64,000 bases of DNA, taken from positions 1-64,000 of the forward strand of contig NW_025778832.1 in NCBI RefSeq assembly GCF_021130785.1, read 5' to 3'. Positions 1 to 10,950 of this stretch are shown piece by piece. This DNA comes from Homalodisca vitripennis (Eukaryota; Arthropoda; Insecta; Hemiptera; Cicadellidae). Under the pieces are notes generated by a model that was not told where the DNA came from, ran no database searches, and saw nothing but the letters and a program-made list of their open reading frames with translations. The position numbers were made by a program, and so were the translations under genes. The number at the start of each line of letters is the position of its first letter. The first letter of the stretch is position 1.

Positions 1-172
1 CCCCCCCCCCCTGGGAAGTTCCTGGTATGACCAGATAACCCCCTGACGTCTTATCCCCAGGTAAACGTTAACCCCCTCCCTGGGAATTTCCTGGCATGAC
101 ATCATGTACGAATTTTACCAATCACCAAATCCCTCTTATCCCCGAATTTAAAGGCACTTACTTTCGGGGGGC

Positions 173-191
173 CTGGGGGCGTAGCCCCCAG
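173..191. repeat. Satellite hairpin, unit 1
   Basis: Perfect inverted repeat CTGGGGGC-GTA-GCCCCCAG: 8-bp stem, 3-base loop. It recurs at 2052-2070 and 6201-6219 with an intact stem. In the copy at about 4144-4161 the right arm has lost one C, and in the copy at about 8154-8171 the left arm has lost one G. It marks the unit boundary of the 2-kb satellite. Confidence 0.85.
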
Positions 192-439
192 CGAGCCGAA
201 GGCGAAGTCCTATATATATATACAGCCGCATGTGTAACTCACTGACTGACTGACTGATAGGTGATACAAATTCTAACATACTTCTTAGAAGTGATGGAAA
301 CGTGAAATTTTGCACGCACGTCGCACGTATCTTCAAAACCTCCGGGAAAAGTCTGAAAACCGACTTTTTTACTTTTGAAACCCCTCAAAAAAAATTCCCG
401 AACGGGACCCCTGTTTTGGCCCTTGCAGGCTTTCCTTTG

Positions 440-1075
440 AAGCCCGATAGCGGGCGAACGGTTGGAGCTAGCTTCGATCTGACGAAAAAATTCATGGTCA
501 GGAATGAAGTGAACTACAAAAAAGGTCTAGTGACCTTTTGCTCTATCTCAATTGGTTTGGGCCGTAAAAAACGCGATTACATTAAAATATTATGAAATTT
601 TTGCCTTAAAATTTACATTTCGGGCTCGATAGCGGCTAAACGGTTGGTCGTAGCTCAAAAAAAAATTTCAATGGGATTTAGTAAATAGCGTAATTACAAA
701 AAAGGTCTAGTAACTTTTTACGCTATCCTCAATGGTTTGGCCGCATCACGCGTTTTAAAGTTTTGATTTTTTAAGTTTTACGTGAGATTTTGTTTTCTGG
801 GCTCTATTTCAGACAAAATCTTAGTTCTAGACCAGAATAAAAATTTGATTTTAATACAAAATAATGCGATAACGATTTACACAACAGGTTTCAGTGACTT
901 TTTACTCTATCTTCCATGGTTTAGCCGTATATAAAACGTGATTATGTCGAAAATTTCACTTAAAAAACTTACATTTCGGGCTCGATAGTGGCCGAACCGT
1001 TGGCCGTAGCCTAAATGTAAAACTTTTTATAACTAGCTATTAATAAAATCAACAAAAAAGGTCCAGTAGCTTTCT
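440..1075. repeat. ~180-bp submonomer ladder, unit 1
   Basis: Diverged submonomers carry two shared motifs: AAAAAAGGTCYAGTGAC, and a GATAGCGGC(T/C)(A/G)AAC(C)GGTTGG core. The first occurs at about 524, 704, 886 and 1060 (steps of 180, 182 and 174 bp). Each submonomer also contains TCNATGGTTTGGCCG about 25 bases after the GGTC motif. Identity between submonomers is clearly lower than between the same position in neighbouring 2-kb units. Confidence 0.8.
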
Positions 1076-1339
1076 GTCGTTTTATCTTTCCGTAAGCCTG
1101 GTAAATGCTCTAAAAGGCAAATTCTTTGTCGTCAATTTTAGGGGTTTTAAATCTTGCAACTATAATTAGTGCGAATCATGCTGGTTCCAGTTTGACCTTG
1201 TATTAATACGTTAACGAGTGACTAAAACCCCCCCTCCACATCGGGATTTGGCCTGAGCGTTAGTGAAGCTTCAAAAGTAGATAGAGGACAGAGTTTTTTT
1301 ATTACGTTCACAGACACAACACCCTCTAAAATAGGCCCA

Positions 1340-1990
1340 CGTGTGTCATTAACCCCCTTGTAACATTAACCCCCCCGGGAATTTGTTCATATGACCAGGC
1401 AATATCCTGACAAAATTAAACCCCCTGATGTCTTAACCCCCTTTCACATTCTGCCTGATAGTGGTTGAACGGTAGGTCGTAGATCAAATCTGAGGGCACA
1501 ATCGAAAGATAAAATTAAATTTCCGACAGGAAAGGTCCAGTTACTTTTTCTCGTATCTCTAACGGTTAACCCGTTAAAACGCCATTAAAGTTCAAAACTT
1601 TTTGATTAAAACTGAAAAATTAAATAACATAGGTCCAAGATAATTCCGAATTCCGCTTATCCCCGAATTTGGCCAACACCCGAAAGGGAGCCCGGGGTGT
1701 TTCGTTAACCCCCGGTAACATTAACCCCCCCCCGCGCAATTTCCTGTTATGACCAAATAAGTAACTGAGTAAATTAAACCCCCTGATGTATTAACCCCCG
1801 GGTAGCATTAACCCCCCCCCAGGGAATTTCCTGGCATGATCTCATGTCCGAATTTTACCAATCACCAAATCTCTTAACCCCCCCCCCCTGGGAAGTTCCT
1901 GGTATGACCAGAATAACCCCCTGACGTCCTTATCCCCAGGTAACGTTAACCCCCTCCCTGCGAATTTCCTGGCATGACATCATGTCCGAA
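1340..1990. repeat. C-rich minisatellite blocks (unit 1/2 junction)
   Basis: Degenerate repeats of about 65-75 bp built from TTAACCCCC(C)n, GGAATTTCCTGGCATGACC and GATGTCTTAACCCCC. C-runs of 5-10 recur every 10-40 bases on the + strand, with hardly any G-runs on the same strand. Equivalent blocks lie at 1-110, 3236-3740, 5501-5680 and 7585-7960. Confidence 0.8.
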
Positions 1991-2051
1991 TTTTAACCTA
2001 TCACCAAATCAATTCATATCCCCCGAATTTAAGGCACTTACGTTGGGGGGC

Positions 2052-2070
2052 CTGGGGGCGTAGCCCCCAG
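2052..2070. repeat. Satellite hairpin, unit 2
   Basis: Second copy of the CTGGGGGC-GTA-GCCCCCAG hairpin with a perfect 8-bp stem, again followed by the GCCGAAGGCGAGG motif and a TATATATA run. Confidence 0.85.
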
Positions 2071-2319
2071 CGAAGCCGAAGGCGAGGTCCCATATATATA
2101 CAGCCGCATGTGGTAACTGACTGACTGACTCACTGATAGGCGATACAAATTCTAACCCACTTCTAGAAGTGCTGGAAACACCGAAATTTTGCACACACCT
2201 AGCTGGAGTCTTCAAACCACCGGGAAAAGTCTGAAAACCGGAATTTTTAAAATTTTGAACCCCTCAAAAAAAATTCGTTGAACTGACCCCTTTTTGCCCT
2301 TGCAGGGTTTCCTTTGGAG

Positions 2320-2950
2320 GCCCGATAGCGGGGTGAACCGTTTGGAGCTAGCTTCGATCTGACGAAAAATTCCATAATCAGAAATGAAGTGAACTACAAA
2401 AAAGGTCAAGTGACTTTTTGCTCTAACTCTATCGGTTCGGCCGCAAAACGCGATTACATTAAAATATTTTTGAAATTTTTCGCCTAAAAATTTACCTTTC
2501 GGGCTCGATAGCGGCTAAACGGTTGGTCGTAGGCTCAAAACAAATTTTCAATGGGATTTAGAAAACTGCGCGATCTAACAAAAAAGGTCTAGTAACATTT
2601 TGCCCTATCCCGAATGGTTTGGCCGCATTACGCGTTTTAAAGTATCGAATTTTTCCAAATTTTACCGTGAGTTATTGTTTTCTGGACTCCATTGCAGACG
2701 AAACCGTATGTTTTAGGCCAAATTAAAAATATGATTTAAATAGGAAACAATGTGTTCTACAAAAAAGGTCCAGTGACATTTTACTCTATCTTCCATGGTT
2801 TAGCCGTAAAAACGTGATTTATGTTGAAAATTTCACTCAAAAAACTTACCTTCTGGGCTCGATATTGGCCGAACCGTTAGCCCTAGCTTAAATGTAAAAT
2901 TTTTTATAACTAGCTATTCATAGGATCTAAAAAAAGGTTCAGCAGCAGCT
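2320..2950. repeat. ~180-bp submonomer ladder, unit 2
   Basis: GGTCNAGTGAC-type motifs at about 2404, 2586, 2767 and 2936 (steps of 182, 181 and 169 bp), in the same order as unit 1. The last submonomer of each unit ends with GTAAGCCTGGATAAATGCTC-like sequence. Confidence 0.8.
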
Positions 2951-3235
2951 TTCCATCGTTTATTCTTTCCGTAAGCCTGGATAAATGCTCTAAATTGACA
3001 AATTCTTCTTCGTCGTTACTTTTAGGTGTTTTATATTTTTCAACTATAATTAGTGCGATTCATGCTGGTTCCAGCTTGACCTTGTATTATTACTACGTTA
3101 ACGAGTGACTAAAACCCCCCTCCACGTCGGGAGTTGGCTGGAGCGTTAGTGAAGTTTCAATAGTTAGATAGGGACAGAGTGTTTTTTTTATTATGTTCAA
3201 AGACACAACACCCTCTAAAATAAGGCCCACGTGTG

Positions 3236-3760
3236 TCATTTAACCCCTTGTAACATTAACCCACCCCGGGAATTCCCTCGTTTGAAACCAGACAATATAC
3301 AGACTAAATTAAACCCCCTGATGTCTTAACCCCCCAGTAACATTAAACCCCCCTTGGGAATTTTCTGGCATGACCTCATGTTCGAATTTTACCAATCACC
3401 AAATCCCTTAAAACCCCCCCCCCTGGGAAGTTTCCTGGTATGACCAGATAACTCCCTGATGTCTTAACCCCCGGTAACGTTACAACCCCCCCCAGGGAAT
3501 TTTCTGGCATGACCTCATGTCCGAATTTTAACCAATCACCAAATCTCTTAACCCCCCTCTGGGAAGTTCCTGGTATGACCAGAATAACCCCCTGGAGACT
3601 TATCCCCCGGTAACGTTTAACCCCCCCTGGGGAATTTTTCATATGACCAGACAATATCCTGACGAAATTAAACCCCCTCTTGTCTTAACCTCCTTAACAT
3701 TAAATCACCCACCCAGGGAATTTCTCGCCTTGACTAGATAGTCTCCTGGTGATATTAAAA
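3236..3760. repeat. C-rich minisatellite block (unit 2/3 junction)
   Basis: The longest uninterrupted C-rich block of the array: several tandem copies of the CCCCC-TGGGAATTTCCTGGCATGACC-type unit. Strand asymmetry is strong, with C-runs on + and G-runs on -. An open frame on the - strand across 3376-3654 is a by-product of the repeat. Confidence 0.75.
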
Positions 3761-4143
3761 CCCCCTGTTCGACTTAAAATACTGCCTTGAGGTCGGTTTT
3801 TATTATGTTTATACTAAACAATTCAAGATAGCTGACCCGTGCAGACTTTTCTCCCGAGCTCATTTCTGGCTAAACCATAGGTCGTAGATCAGATCTGATG
3901 GGCACAAATCGAAAGACAAAATTAAATTTCCGACAAGAAAGGCTCCACGTCACTTTTTGTCGTATCATCTAACGGTTTAACCGCAAAATGCCCTCAAAGT
4001 CAAAAGTTTTTACGAATCCGGAAAAAAAATCTATGAAAAAAGGTCAATTTTTTAAATCCCTTTGTCATTTACTTAATGTCCGGACTTAACCAGTCACCGA
4101 ATTCCGCTTATCCCCGAATTTGCAAGCGTTTACTTTGGGGGGC

Positions 4144-4161
4144 CTGGGGGCGTAGCCCCAG
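4144..4161. repeat. Satellite hairpin, unit 3 (one C lost)
   Basis: Third copy. The left arm is intact but the right arm reads GCCCCAG, so one base of the stem is lost. The downstream GCGAGCCGAAGGCGAGTCC motif is intact. Confidence 0.8.
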
Positions 4162-4419
4162 CGAGCCGAAGGCGAGTCCTATATTATATACAGCCGCATG
4201 TGAAAACCACTCACTCACTCACTCACTCACTGATGGATGTATACAAATAACATAGTTCTAGAAGTGCTGGAAACTTGAAATTTGGCACGCGGGTACCTTT
4301 TGTCGTGTAAACCAACAGGAAAAGTCTGAAAACCGGACTTTTTTACTTTTTAAACCCCTCAAAAAAATTCGAGAAAATTTGCGCATTTTTCGCCCCTGCA
4401 GGCCTTTTTTGTAAGTCCG

Positions 4420-5230
4420 ATAGCGGGCGAACCGTTTTGAGCTAGCTCGGATCTGACGAAAAAATTCATGGTCAGGAATGAAGTGAAACTACAAAAAAGG
4501 TCCAGTGACTTTTTGCTGTATCTTCTATGTTTAAGCGATCAAAACGCTCGAACATTTGAAATTTCCAGAGATTTTTTCGATAAAAATAATGTTTCGAGCC
4601 CGATAGCGGCCGAACCGTTGGTCGTAGCTCAAATCTGATTGACCCATTAAATTAGCAAATTGCGCGATCTACAGAAAAGGTCCAGTGACCTTTTGCCCTA
4701 TCTCCATTGGTTTGGCCGAAAAAACGTGATTATGTGCAATTTTTTTGTAATATTTACGTGAAAAGTTTGTTTTTTGAGGTCGATAGCGGCGAAACCATTG
4801 GTCGGAGGTCAAAATAAATCAAAGGTTGGATTTAGGAAATAATTGTGATCTACAAAAAAGGTCAAGTGACATTTTACTCTATCTCCATTGGTTTGTCCAC
4901 AAAACGCTAGTAAGTGAAAATATTTGGAAATTTTCGCCTTACAAATTTACATTCCGGGCTTGATAAGCGGCTAAACGGTTGGTCGTAGCTCAAAACATGT
5001 CATTTAATAAGTTTTAGTAAACGACGTGTTCTACAAAAAACGTCCAGTAAACTTTTGGCCCTATCCTAAATGGTCTAGCCAAAAAACCTGTTTAAAAGGA
5101 AATATTTTATACTTTTTAGGTGAAAACTTTGTTTCTGGAGGCGGTAGCAACCGAACCATTGGTCATAACTTAAATCCATAACTAGACAATCTAGAGATCT
5201 AAAAAAAGGTTCAGTAGCATTCTGTCGTTT
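4420..5230. repeat. ~180-bp submonomer ladder, unit 3 (five copies)
   Basis: Motif positions are about 4499, 4679, 4860, 5041 and 5208 (steps of 180, 181, 181 and 167 bp). This unit has one submonomer more than units 1 and 2, which explains most of its extra length and indicates unequal exchange in submonomer steps. Confidence 0.8.
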
Positions 5231-5500
5231 ATCAATCCGTAAGCCTGATAAATGCACTAAATGACAAATTCTTTGTCATCATTTTTAGGTGTTTTAGATG
5301 TATGCAACTATAATTAGTGCGATTCATGTTGGTTAGAGATTGACCTTGTATTTCTACGTTAACGAGTGACTAAAACCCCCTTCCACATCGGCAGTTGGCT
5401 GAGCGTTAGTGAAGCTTCAATAATAGATAGGGACAGAGTGTTTTTTTATTATGTTCACATACACAACACTCTCTAAAATAGGCCCACGTGTGTCATTAAC

Positions 5501-5690
5501 CCCTTGTAACATTAACCACCCCCCCGGGAATTTATTCATATGACCAGAAAATATCCTGACTAACTTAAACCCCCTGATGTCTTAACCCCCCCTTTAACAT
5601 TAATCTCCCCCCCCCCCCGGGAATTTCCTGGCATGACAAGATAAAACATCTGAGCAAATTAAACCCCCTAAACAACTTAAAAAATAATGA
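5501..5690. repeat. C-rich minisatellite block (unit 3/4 junction)
   Basis: Shorter block of the same minisatellite, with a C-run of at least 10 near 5607 followed by GGGAATTTCCTGGCATGAC. Confidence 0.75.
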
Positions 5691-6200
5691 CTCAGGGTTG
5701 GGTTTTTGTTATATTTACACTAAAACAATTCACAATAGCCCACTAGTGCAGTCCTTTCTCCACAGCTCCGTACTGGCTAAACCAGAACGTCGTAGCTAAA
5801 ATCGGACACCAGAATCGAAAGATAAAATTAAAATTTCCGACAAGAAAGGTCCAGTCACTTTTTCTCGTATCTCTAACGGTTAAGCCGCAAAACGCCCTCA
5901 AAGTCAAAAAGTTTGGGTAAATCCGGAAAATTAAACTATGGTATACATACGTTCCTCTGACTTTGGTTAAAACCAAATTCTTCTTGTCTCCAAATTTCAC
6001 GAACACATAACTTAACTCTTCTACCACATCAATTGATTAACATTATACACCACACATCTTTTGGGCTGAGCGTTAGCGAAGCATTACGACCCGTAAGATT
6101 CTCGAGAAAGGATACATAAAATTTGGAAACTTCACGTCTGAATTTAACCAATCACCGAACTACGCTTATCCCCGAATTTAGCCAACACCCAAATGGGGGC

Positions 6201-6219
6201 CTGGGGGCGTAGCCCCCAG
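6201..6219. repeat. Satellite hairpin, unit 4
   Basis: Fourth copy with a perfect 8-bp stem and GTA loop, preceded by CCAACACCCAAATGGGGG as in the terminal copy near 8135. Confidence 0.85.
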
Positions 6220-6469
6220 CGAGCCGAAGGCGAGTCTAATATACTATACAGCCGCATGTGTAACTCACTCACTGATTAATGTATACAAATTCTAACCTAC
6301 TTCTAGAAGTGCTAGAAACTTGAAATTTGGCACGTAGGTACCTTTTTGCCGTATAACCAACAGGAAAATTCTGAAAACCGGGATTTTTTAATTTTAAACC
6401 CCTCAAAAAAAATTCCTCAAAATCGCGCATTCTTTACCCCTGCAGGCATTTCTTGTAAGCCTGATAGCG

Positions 6470-7160
6470 GGTGAACCGTTGGAGCTAGCTTCAATCTGAC
6501 GAAAAATCGTTAGTCAGGAATGAAGTGAACTACAAAAAAGGTCCCAGTGACTTTTTGCTCTATCTTCCGTGGTTATGCGACAAAACGCTCGAACATTTTA
6601 CATTCCAGAGATTTTTTCGATAAAAATAATGTTTCGAGCCCGATAGCGGCCGAACCGTTGGTCGTAGCTCAAATCTGATTGGCCCATCAAATTAGCAAAT
6701 TGCGCGATCTACAGAAAAGGTCCCGTGACTTTTTGCCCTATCTCTATTGGTTTTGGCCGAAAAACGTGATTATGTGCAATTTTTTGTTGTAATATTTACG
6801 TGAAAAGTTCTCTTTTTTAGGTCGATAGCGGCGAAACCATTGGTCGGAGGGCAAAATAAAACACAGGTTAGATATAGGAAATGAAGTGATCTACATAAAA
6901 GGTCAAGTGACTTTTTACTCTATCTCCATTAGTTTGGCCGCAAAATGCGATTAAGTGAAAAGATTTGGAAATTTTCGCCTACAAATTTACATTCAGGGCT
7001 TGATAGCGGCTCCTAAACGGTTGCTCGTTGCTCAAAACAAATTTTCAACAGGATTTAGCAAATAATGTGATCTACAAAAAAAGGCTCAGTAACAATTTGC
7101 CCTACCCTCAACGGTTTTGGCTGCATAACACGTTTTAAAGAATGTATTTTTTATGTTTTA
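6470..7160. repeat. ~180-bp submonomer ladder, unit 4
   Basis: Motif positions are about 6540, 6719, 6901 and 7083 (steps of 179, 182 and 182 bp). The ladder then joins directly to the separate GAAAGGTCCAGTCAC segment at about 7284, skipping the GTTAACGAGTGACTAAAAC spacer and C-rich block that separate them in other units. The unit is therefore internally rearranged. Confidence 0.75.
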
Positions 7161-7584
7161 CGTGGATATTTTTAAAACTGCCCAGTGCAGTCAGTCTTTT
7201 GTCCTAAGCTCGGTACTGCCTAAATTATAGGTCGGTAGCTTTAAATCTGATGGCATAATCGAAAATCAAATTTTCGACAAGAAAGGTCCAGTCACTTTTT
7301 CTCGTATCTCTAACGGTTTGGCCGCAAAATGCCCTTTAAAGTCAAAACTTTGGTTAAATCTGGAAAATTCGATAAAATGGGTCTTCTTTTAAACCCCAAG
7401 ATCCCTAATCTGATGCTCAGACATAAACTTTCCCCCGAATACCGCTAATCCAGTTAACGAGTGATTAACACCCCACATTAGATATTGGCTGAACGTTAGC
7501 TAAGCGTCAATAGTAGATAGGGACAAAGTAAATTTTTATTATGTTTACAGACACAACACCTTCTAAAAATAGGCCCATGTGTCA

Positions 7585-7990
7585 TTAAACCCCGGTAACA
7601 TCAGCCCCCCCCCCGGAATTTTTCTAGTAATGACCAGATAACTCTAGAGTAAACTAAAACCTCCTGATGTCTTAAACCCCCCCGGTAACATTAAACCCCC
7701 TCCCAGGGAATTTTTCCATTCATTACTAGATAAAATCCTGAGTAAATGAAACCCCCTGAGATGTCCTTAACCTACGGTAACATTAACCCCCTCCCAGAGT
7801 ATTTCCTGCATGAATAGATAAACTAATCAGTAAATTAAACCCCCTGATGTCCTAAACCCACTGTAACATTAACTTCCGCGGAATTTTTCTGCTATGACCA
7901 GATAATCTCTTGAGTAACTTAAAAACCCCTGATTTCTTAACCCCCGGTAATATTAACCCCCGGCAATTTTCTGGCATGACAAAATAATCT
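7585..7990. repeat. C-rich minisatellite block (end of array)
   Basis: About six degenerate tandem copies of the CCGGTAACATTAACCCCC / GGAATTTTTCTGG-ATGACCAGATAA unit; C-runs are shorter and more eroded than in the first blocks. Confidence 0.75.
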
Positions 7991-8082
7991 CCTGATGTTA
8001 TTAAACCAACTGTTTAACCTAAAATACTGCCTTAAGGTCGGTTTTTTATTATGCTTATACTTAAAAAATCAAGATCATTATG

Positions 8083-8205
8083 GGGGCCCCCCAGCGAGCC
8101 AAAGGCGAGAATTTAGCCAAAGGCTCGAATTTAGCCAACACCCAAATGGGGGCCTGGGGCGTAGCCCCCAGCGAGCCGAAGGCGAGTATTATATATACAG
8201 AGGGA
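8083..8205. repeat. Terminal, rearranged satellite hairpin copy
   Basis: The array ends with two adjacent pieces of the landmark. At 8081-8110 a collapsed hairpin lacks the GTA loop but keeps CCAGCGAGCCAAAGGCGAG. At about 8154-8171 a nearly complete hairpin has a G5-to-G4 loss in its left arm. After the TATATATACAG at about 8200 the expected CCGCATG continuation is replaced by unrelated sequence, which defines the right edge of the array. Confidence 0.7.
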
Positions 8206-10950
8206 GTTTTTATGTCCTGGGCACAACTGGATATAATTTAAACGGCCCGAGATATCTACGTGAAACATTTACCCTACCTAATATAACATATTTTTTAATA
8301 TTTCAAGTTTGTTTGAAAATTTTGCCCCCATTTTCTAAAGGAGGGTTAAAGGGGGGCAACTAAACATTTTCAAATACAAAAACCCCTATCATGTGACCCC
8401 TCATTTTAAAGGGAATACAAAAAGAAATCCAATAATGAAAAACTAGAGGTCTCTACGTTATATTTTTAAACAGATTTTATGACAAATGTACAATAATAAA
8501 AATCAGTAACCTGTCTTGTCCTGTTTATCGTAACATGAGTCAACACTAACGCAAATTCCTAAAAAACAGTTACCTGTTTTCATGTAGCAGGTGTTCAAAC
8601 TGTTCCACCTTCGGGCTGTTTGACAGTGTGCTAGACGTGTGTAAAAAAACTTGATACAGCATTCAATCATTAACTGTCTTGTCCTGTTTATCGTAACATG
8701 AAGTCAACATGCTTTGGAATTTCCCTTGTTCTTATCTTACCGGTTGCAACAATCTACTGTTGACTTTCTCTTTACTACTCACTTGCATTTCATCAGCTGA
8801 TTTGGTTAAGTTGCTATAAACAACACCAGTAAATTTTTCTGACAAATAGTGTTACTTATTTTATTTCTACATGGAGAATTCTGAGTTTGAAATAATTACT
8901 GTGTTAATGATGAGAGGTTATGGAGAAACGTATGAAGATCATGAATCTCCTTTTGTATATTAGCAACACACTGTTCTTAAATGTCTCTGGCCGAAAGACA
9001 TTGTTTATAAGTTGACCAGGTAAGCTCTCTCACTTTTAGCATCCTTGATTTGATGTTTGGCTGCAAAAGTGTCCTATTAAATCATCGTCTCATATCATTA
9101 ATGTGACTATTTGTTTCATTAATGTAGCATTAGTCTTTTAAATAACCACCACAGTCTATTAACTATGGAAGGAGTGGTAGACTAGAAACATTTGAGTGGT
9201 CGACGGATGGATTTAGACTCAGAGGATATGCGAATTCCGGTGTGAACTGCATTTGTGGACATGTTTCATATACCTTATACACTTTAATAGAAATTTATTC
9301 AGTTATGTAACTGTATTGATTCACTTTCAAATGTCATTTTCATCGATAAACTAAGCTCAAGCCAATTCAGTCAAACGTTCGTAAGTTATCGTCCTTTCCA
9401 TTTTATTAGTATCAAAGCCTAAGAATCGTTAATCCAACTTCAACTTCAACAATTATTTTTAAACTTCGCAGCTACTTTCATAGGTAAAAATACAACGTAA
9501 TATTTATAATTTCAAAGAGTGTGTTAACAAATACTGAAATTCAGCAACCCCCTTGTAATATATTAAACTTTCAAAATAGTTCTAGGAAATTCTTTCTATT
9601 TAATGTCAAAAGCTCTCCCAAATCCAAAAGAAATATTTTAGATTTTTAAAAAGCATCGAAATGGTGACAAAAAGTTCCACTTTACTAGATTTAATCTTGA
9701 ATGGTTACTGGACATAACATAAAACGGTTACCAACATAAAACAAATATGTTGGTTTAAAGTGTATGCTAAAATGATAATTTAAAAAAATAATACTTCTGA
9801 AAATTAGATTTGTGAATATTTAAGTTAGTTCTAATTCGAGTTTTTATCTCAAAGTGTTATGAAAAAAGTTAATATGTTTCTGTACATTCGGTTCCATACA
9901 TTTGATAAAATCTTTGTTATATACCATGTCAAAATCATGTTAAAAATTGCATTTGAAAATATTTGGGATATCTCTTTTTCGACGAATAGCGAATAGTAGC
10001 TGGATTTTTTTTATTTGACAGAGAGAACATACATGAATTGATCACTGTTTGGCTATAGCACACCGGAATTTTCATTCTTATGGCAGTAACTGTAACATAA
10101 TAGTAGGGAGAAGAGTATGTGGCAGTTTATCCCCGCTTAGCATATGATTTCCTCTTGAGTTAACGGGTACTTAAAAGGTACAAAAACACTGCTAAAACGT
10201 AACTGGTGATTATTGGAAGGTATCCAAATCTCCAGATCCATTTGAAAAAAGTTGCCCTTTAATTTAAACAGCGATGTTTTGAGTTTAAATTAGTGAATGA
10301 AACAGATTTAATGCCACTAATAAAATATACTAAATTTCTCTTCAAAATTCCATAATGCATGAATCAACAGTTACTACAACAATTTCACTAACAGTTGACC
10401 TATTTTTAGGCCAGAGTAGAGAAATCCGCAGTAGTAATGTTAATGCGAGCACTTATGATGTTATATGATTATTTTAATTTTGAGTAAGAAGTACCCATAT
10501 TTAAGGAATAAACATGTTTTATTGTTGAGTCGTTTAAATGCTTAAGCAACATAACCCGTGACTTTTATTTAAGGGTAGTGCGTGAAGAAGCATTTATACT
10601 TCAAATCCATTGCGTTTCTCCACGCCGTAGTTGAGCATGAGTTGTAGGAATGATCAAAAATTATATTTAAATAAATTGAGTGAGAAACCTACTAGGTAAA
10701 AAAAATCTTCTATTTTCGGTCCTAGTAAATTTCTTAATACTAAAAACCCACTTAGAATACCCAGGATGTAGTAGGTTATATATTACTACACATAGTATTG
10801 TAGTAGGCATTGATTGCTTTCTACAAAATTGAAGAGTAGGGGGTAAACCATTATACCAAGAAATAATAAGTAGCCCATTTCACTCACTATGTCATGAGTG
10901 TCTCATGTTTACTCTGCAGTAAATATTCAGTGACCATTATGAAATAGTTC
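8206..10950. other. AT-rich region without recognisable gene
   Basis: Sequence outside the satellite array. I see no coding region, RNA gene or transposon end. The only repeat noticed is a short direct duplication of CTTGTCCTGTTTATCGTAAC (about 8514 and 8675). Confidence 0.5.
8512..8707. repeat. Short direct repeat, 161 bp apart
   Basis: About 34 bases containing CTTGTCCTGTTTATCGTAAC followed by ATGA(A)GTCAACA occur at about 8512-8545 and again at about 8673-8707. The intervening sequence does not look duplicated. Confidence 0.6.

Larger units (their letters stand above)
1..8205. repeat. Nested tandem satellite, ~2-kb units
   Basis: A composite tandem array. The clearest landmark, a GC-rich hairpin followed by AGCGAGCCGAAGGCGAG, a short TA run and CAGCCGCATG, begins at about 173, 2052, 4144 and 6201; a fifth copy at about 8154 lacks the CAGCCGCATG part. 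Spacings are about 1879, 2092, 2057 and 1953 bp. Between landmarks each unit repeats the same order: a (TGAC/TCAC)n tract, an approximately 180-bp submonomer ladder, a spacer containing GTTAACGAGTGACTAAAAC, and C-rich minisatellite blocks. Indels between units shift all reading frames, which argues against coding function. The array runs off the left edge; at about 8205 the pattern stops and sequence unlike the rest of the array begins. The family is not one I can name. Confidence 0.9.

Noticed and set aside
302..595. 97-codon open frame in satellite unit 1, continuing into the first submonomer
   Set aside because: In units 2-4 the same sequence is broken by frame-changing indels and stops, so the frame is not maintained. 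The - strand frames in the array (148-336, 2,009-2,409, 3,376-3,654) are by-products in the same way.
1..1990. TTAACCCCC runs as telomeric repeat
   Set aside because: The usual insect telomere is CCTAA/TTAGG. The runs here are irregular, embedded in a longer minisatellite unit and recur inside a 2-kb satellite.
1..8205. CRISPR-like array because of regularly spaced repeats
   Set aside because: Spacers are not unique, units are 180 bp and 2 kb, no cas genes are present, and the genome is eukaryotic.
7995..8363. 122-codon + strand open frame at the array edge
   Set aside because: It runs across the collapsed hairpin, the complete hairpin and the unrelated flank. The peptide is translated GC-rich hairpin plus AT-rich sequence with no domain.
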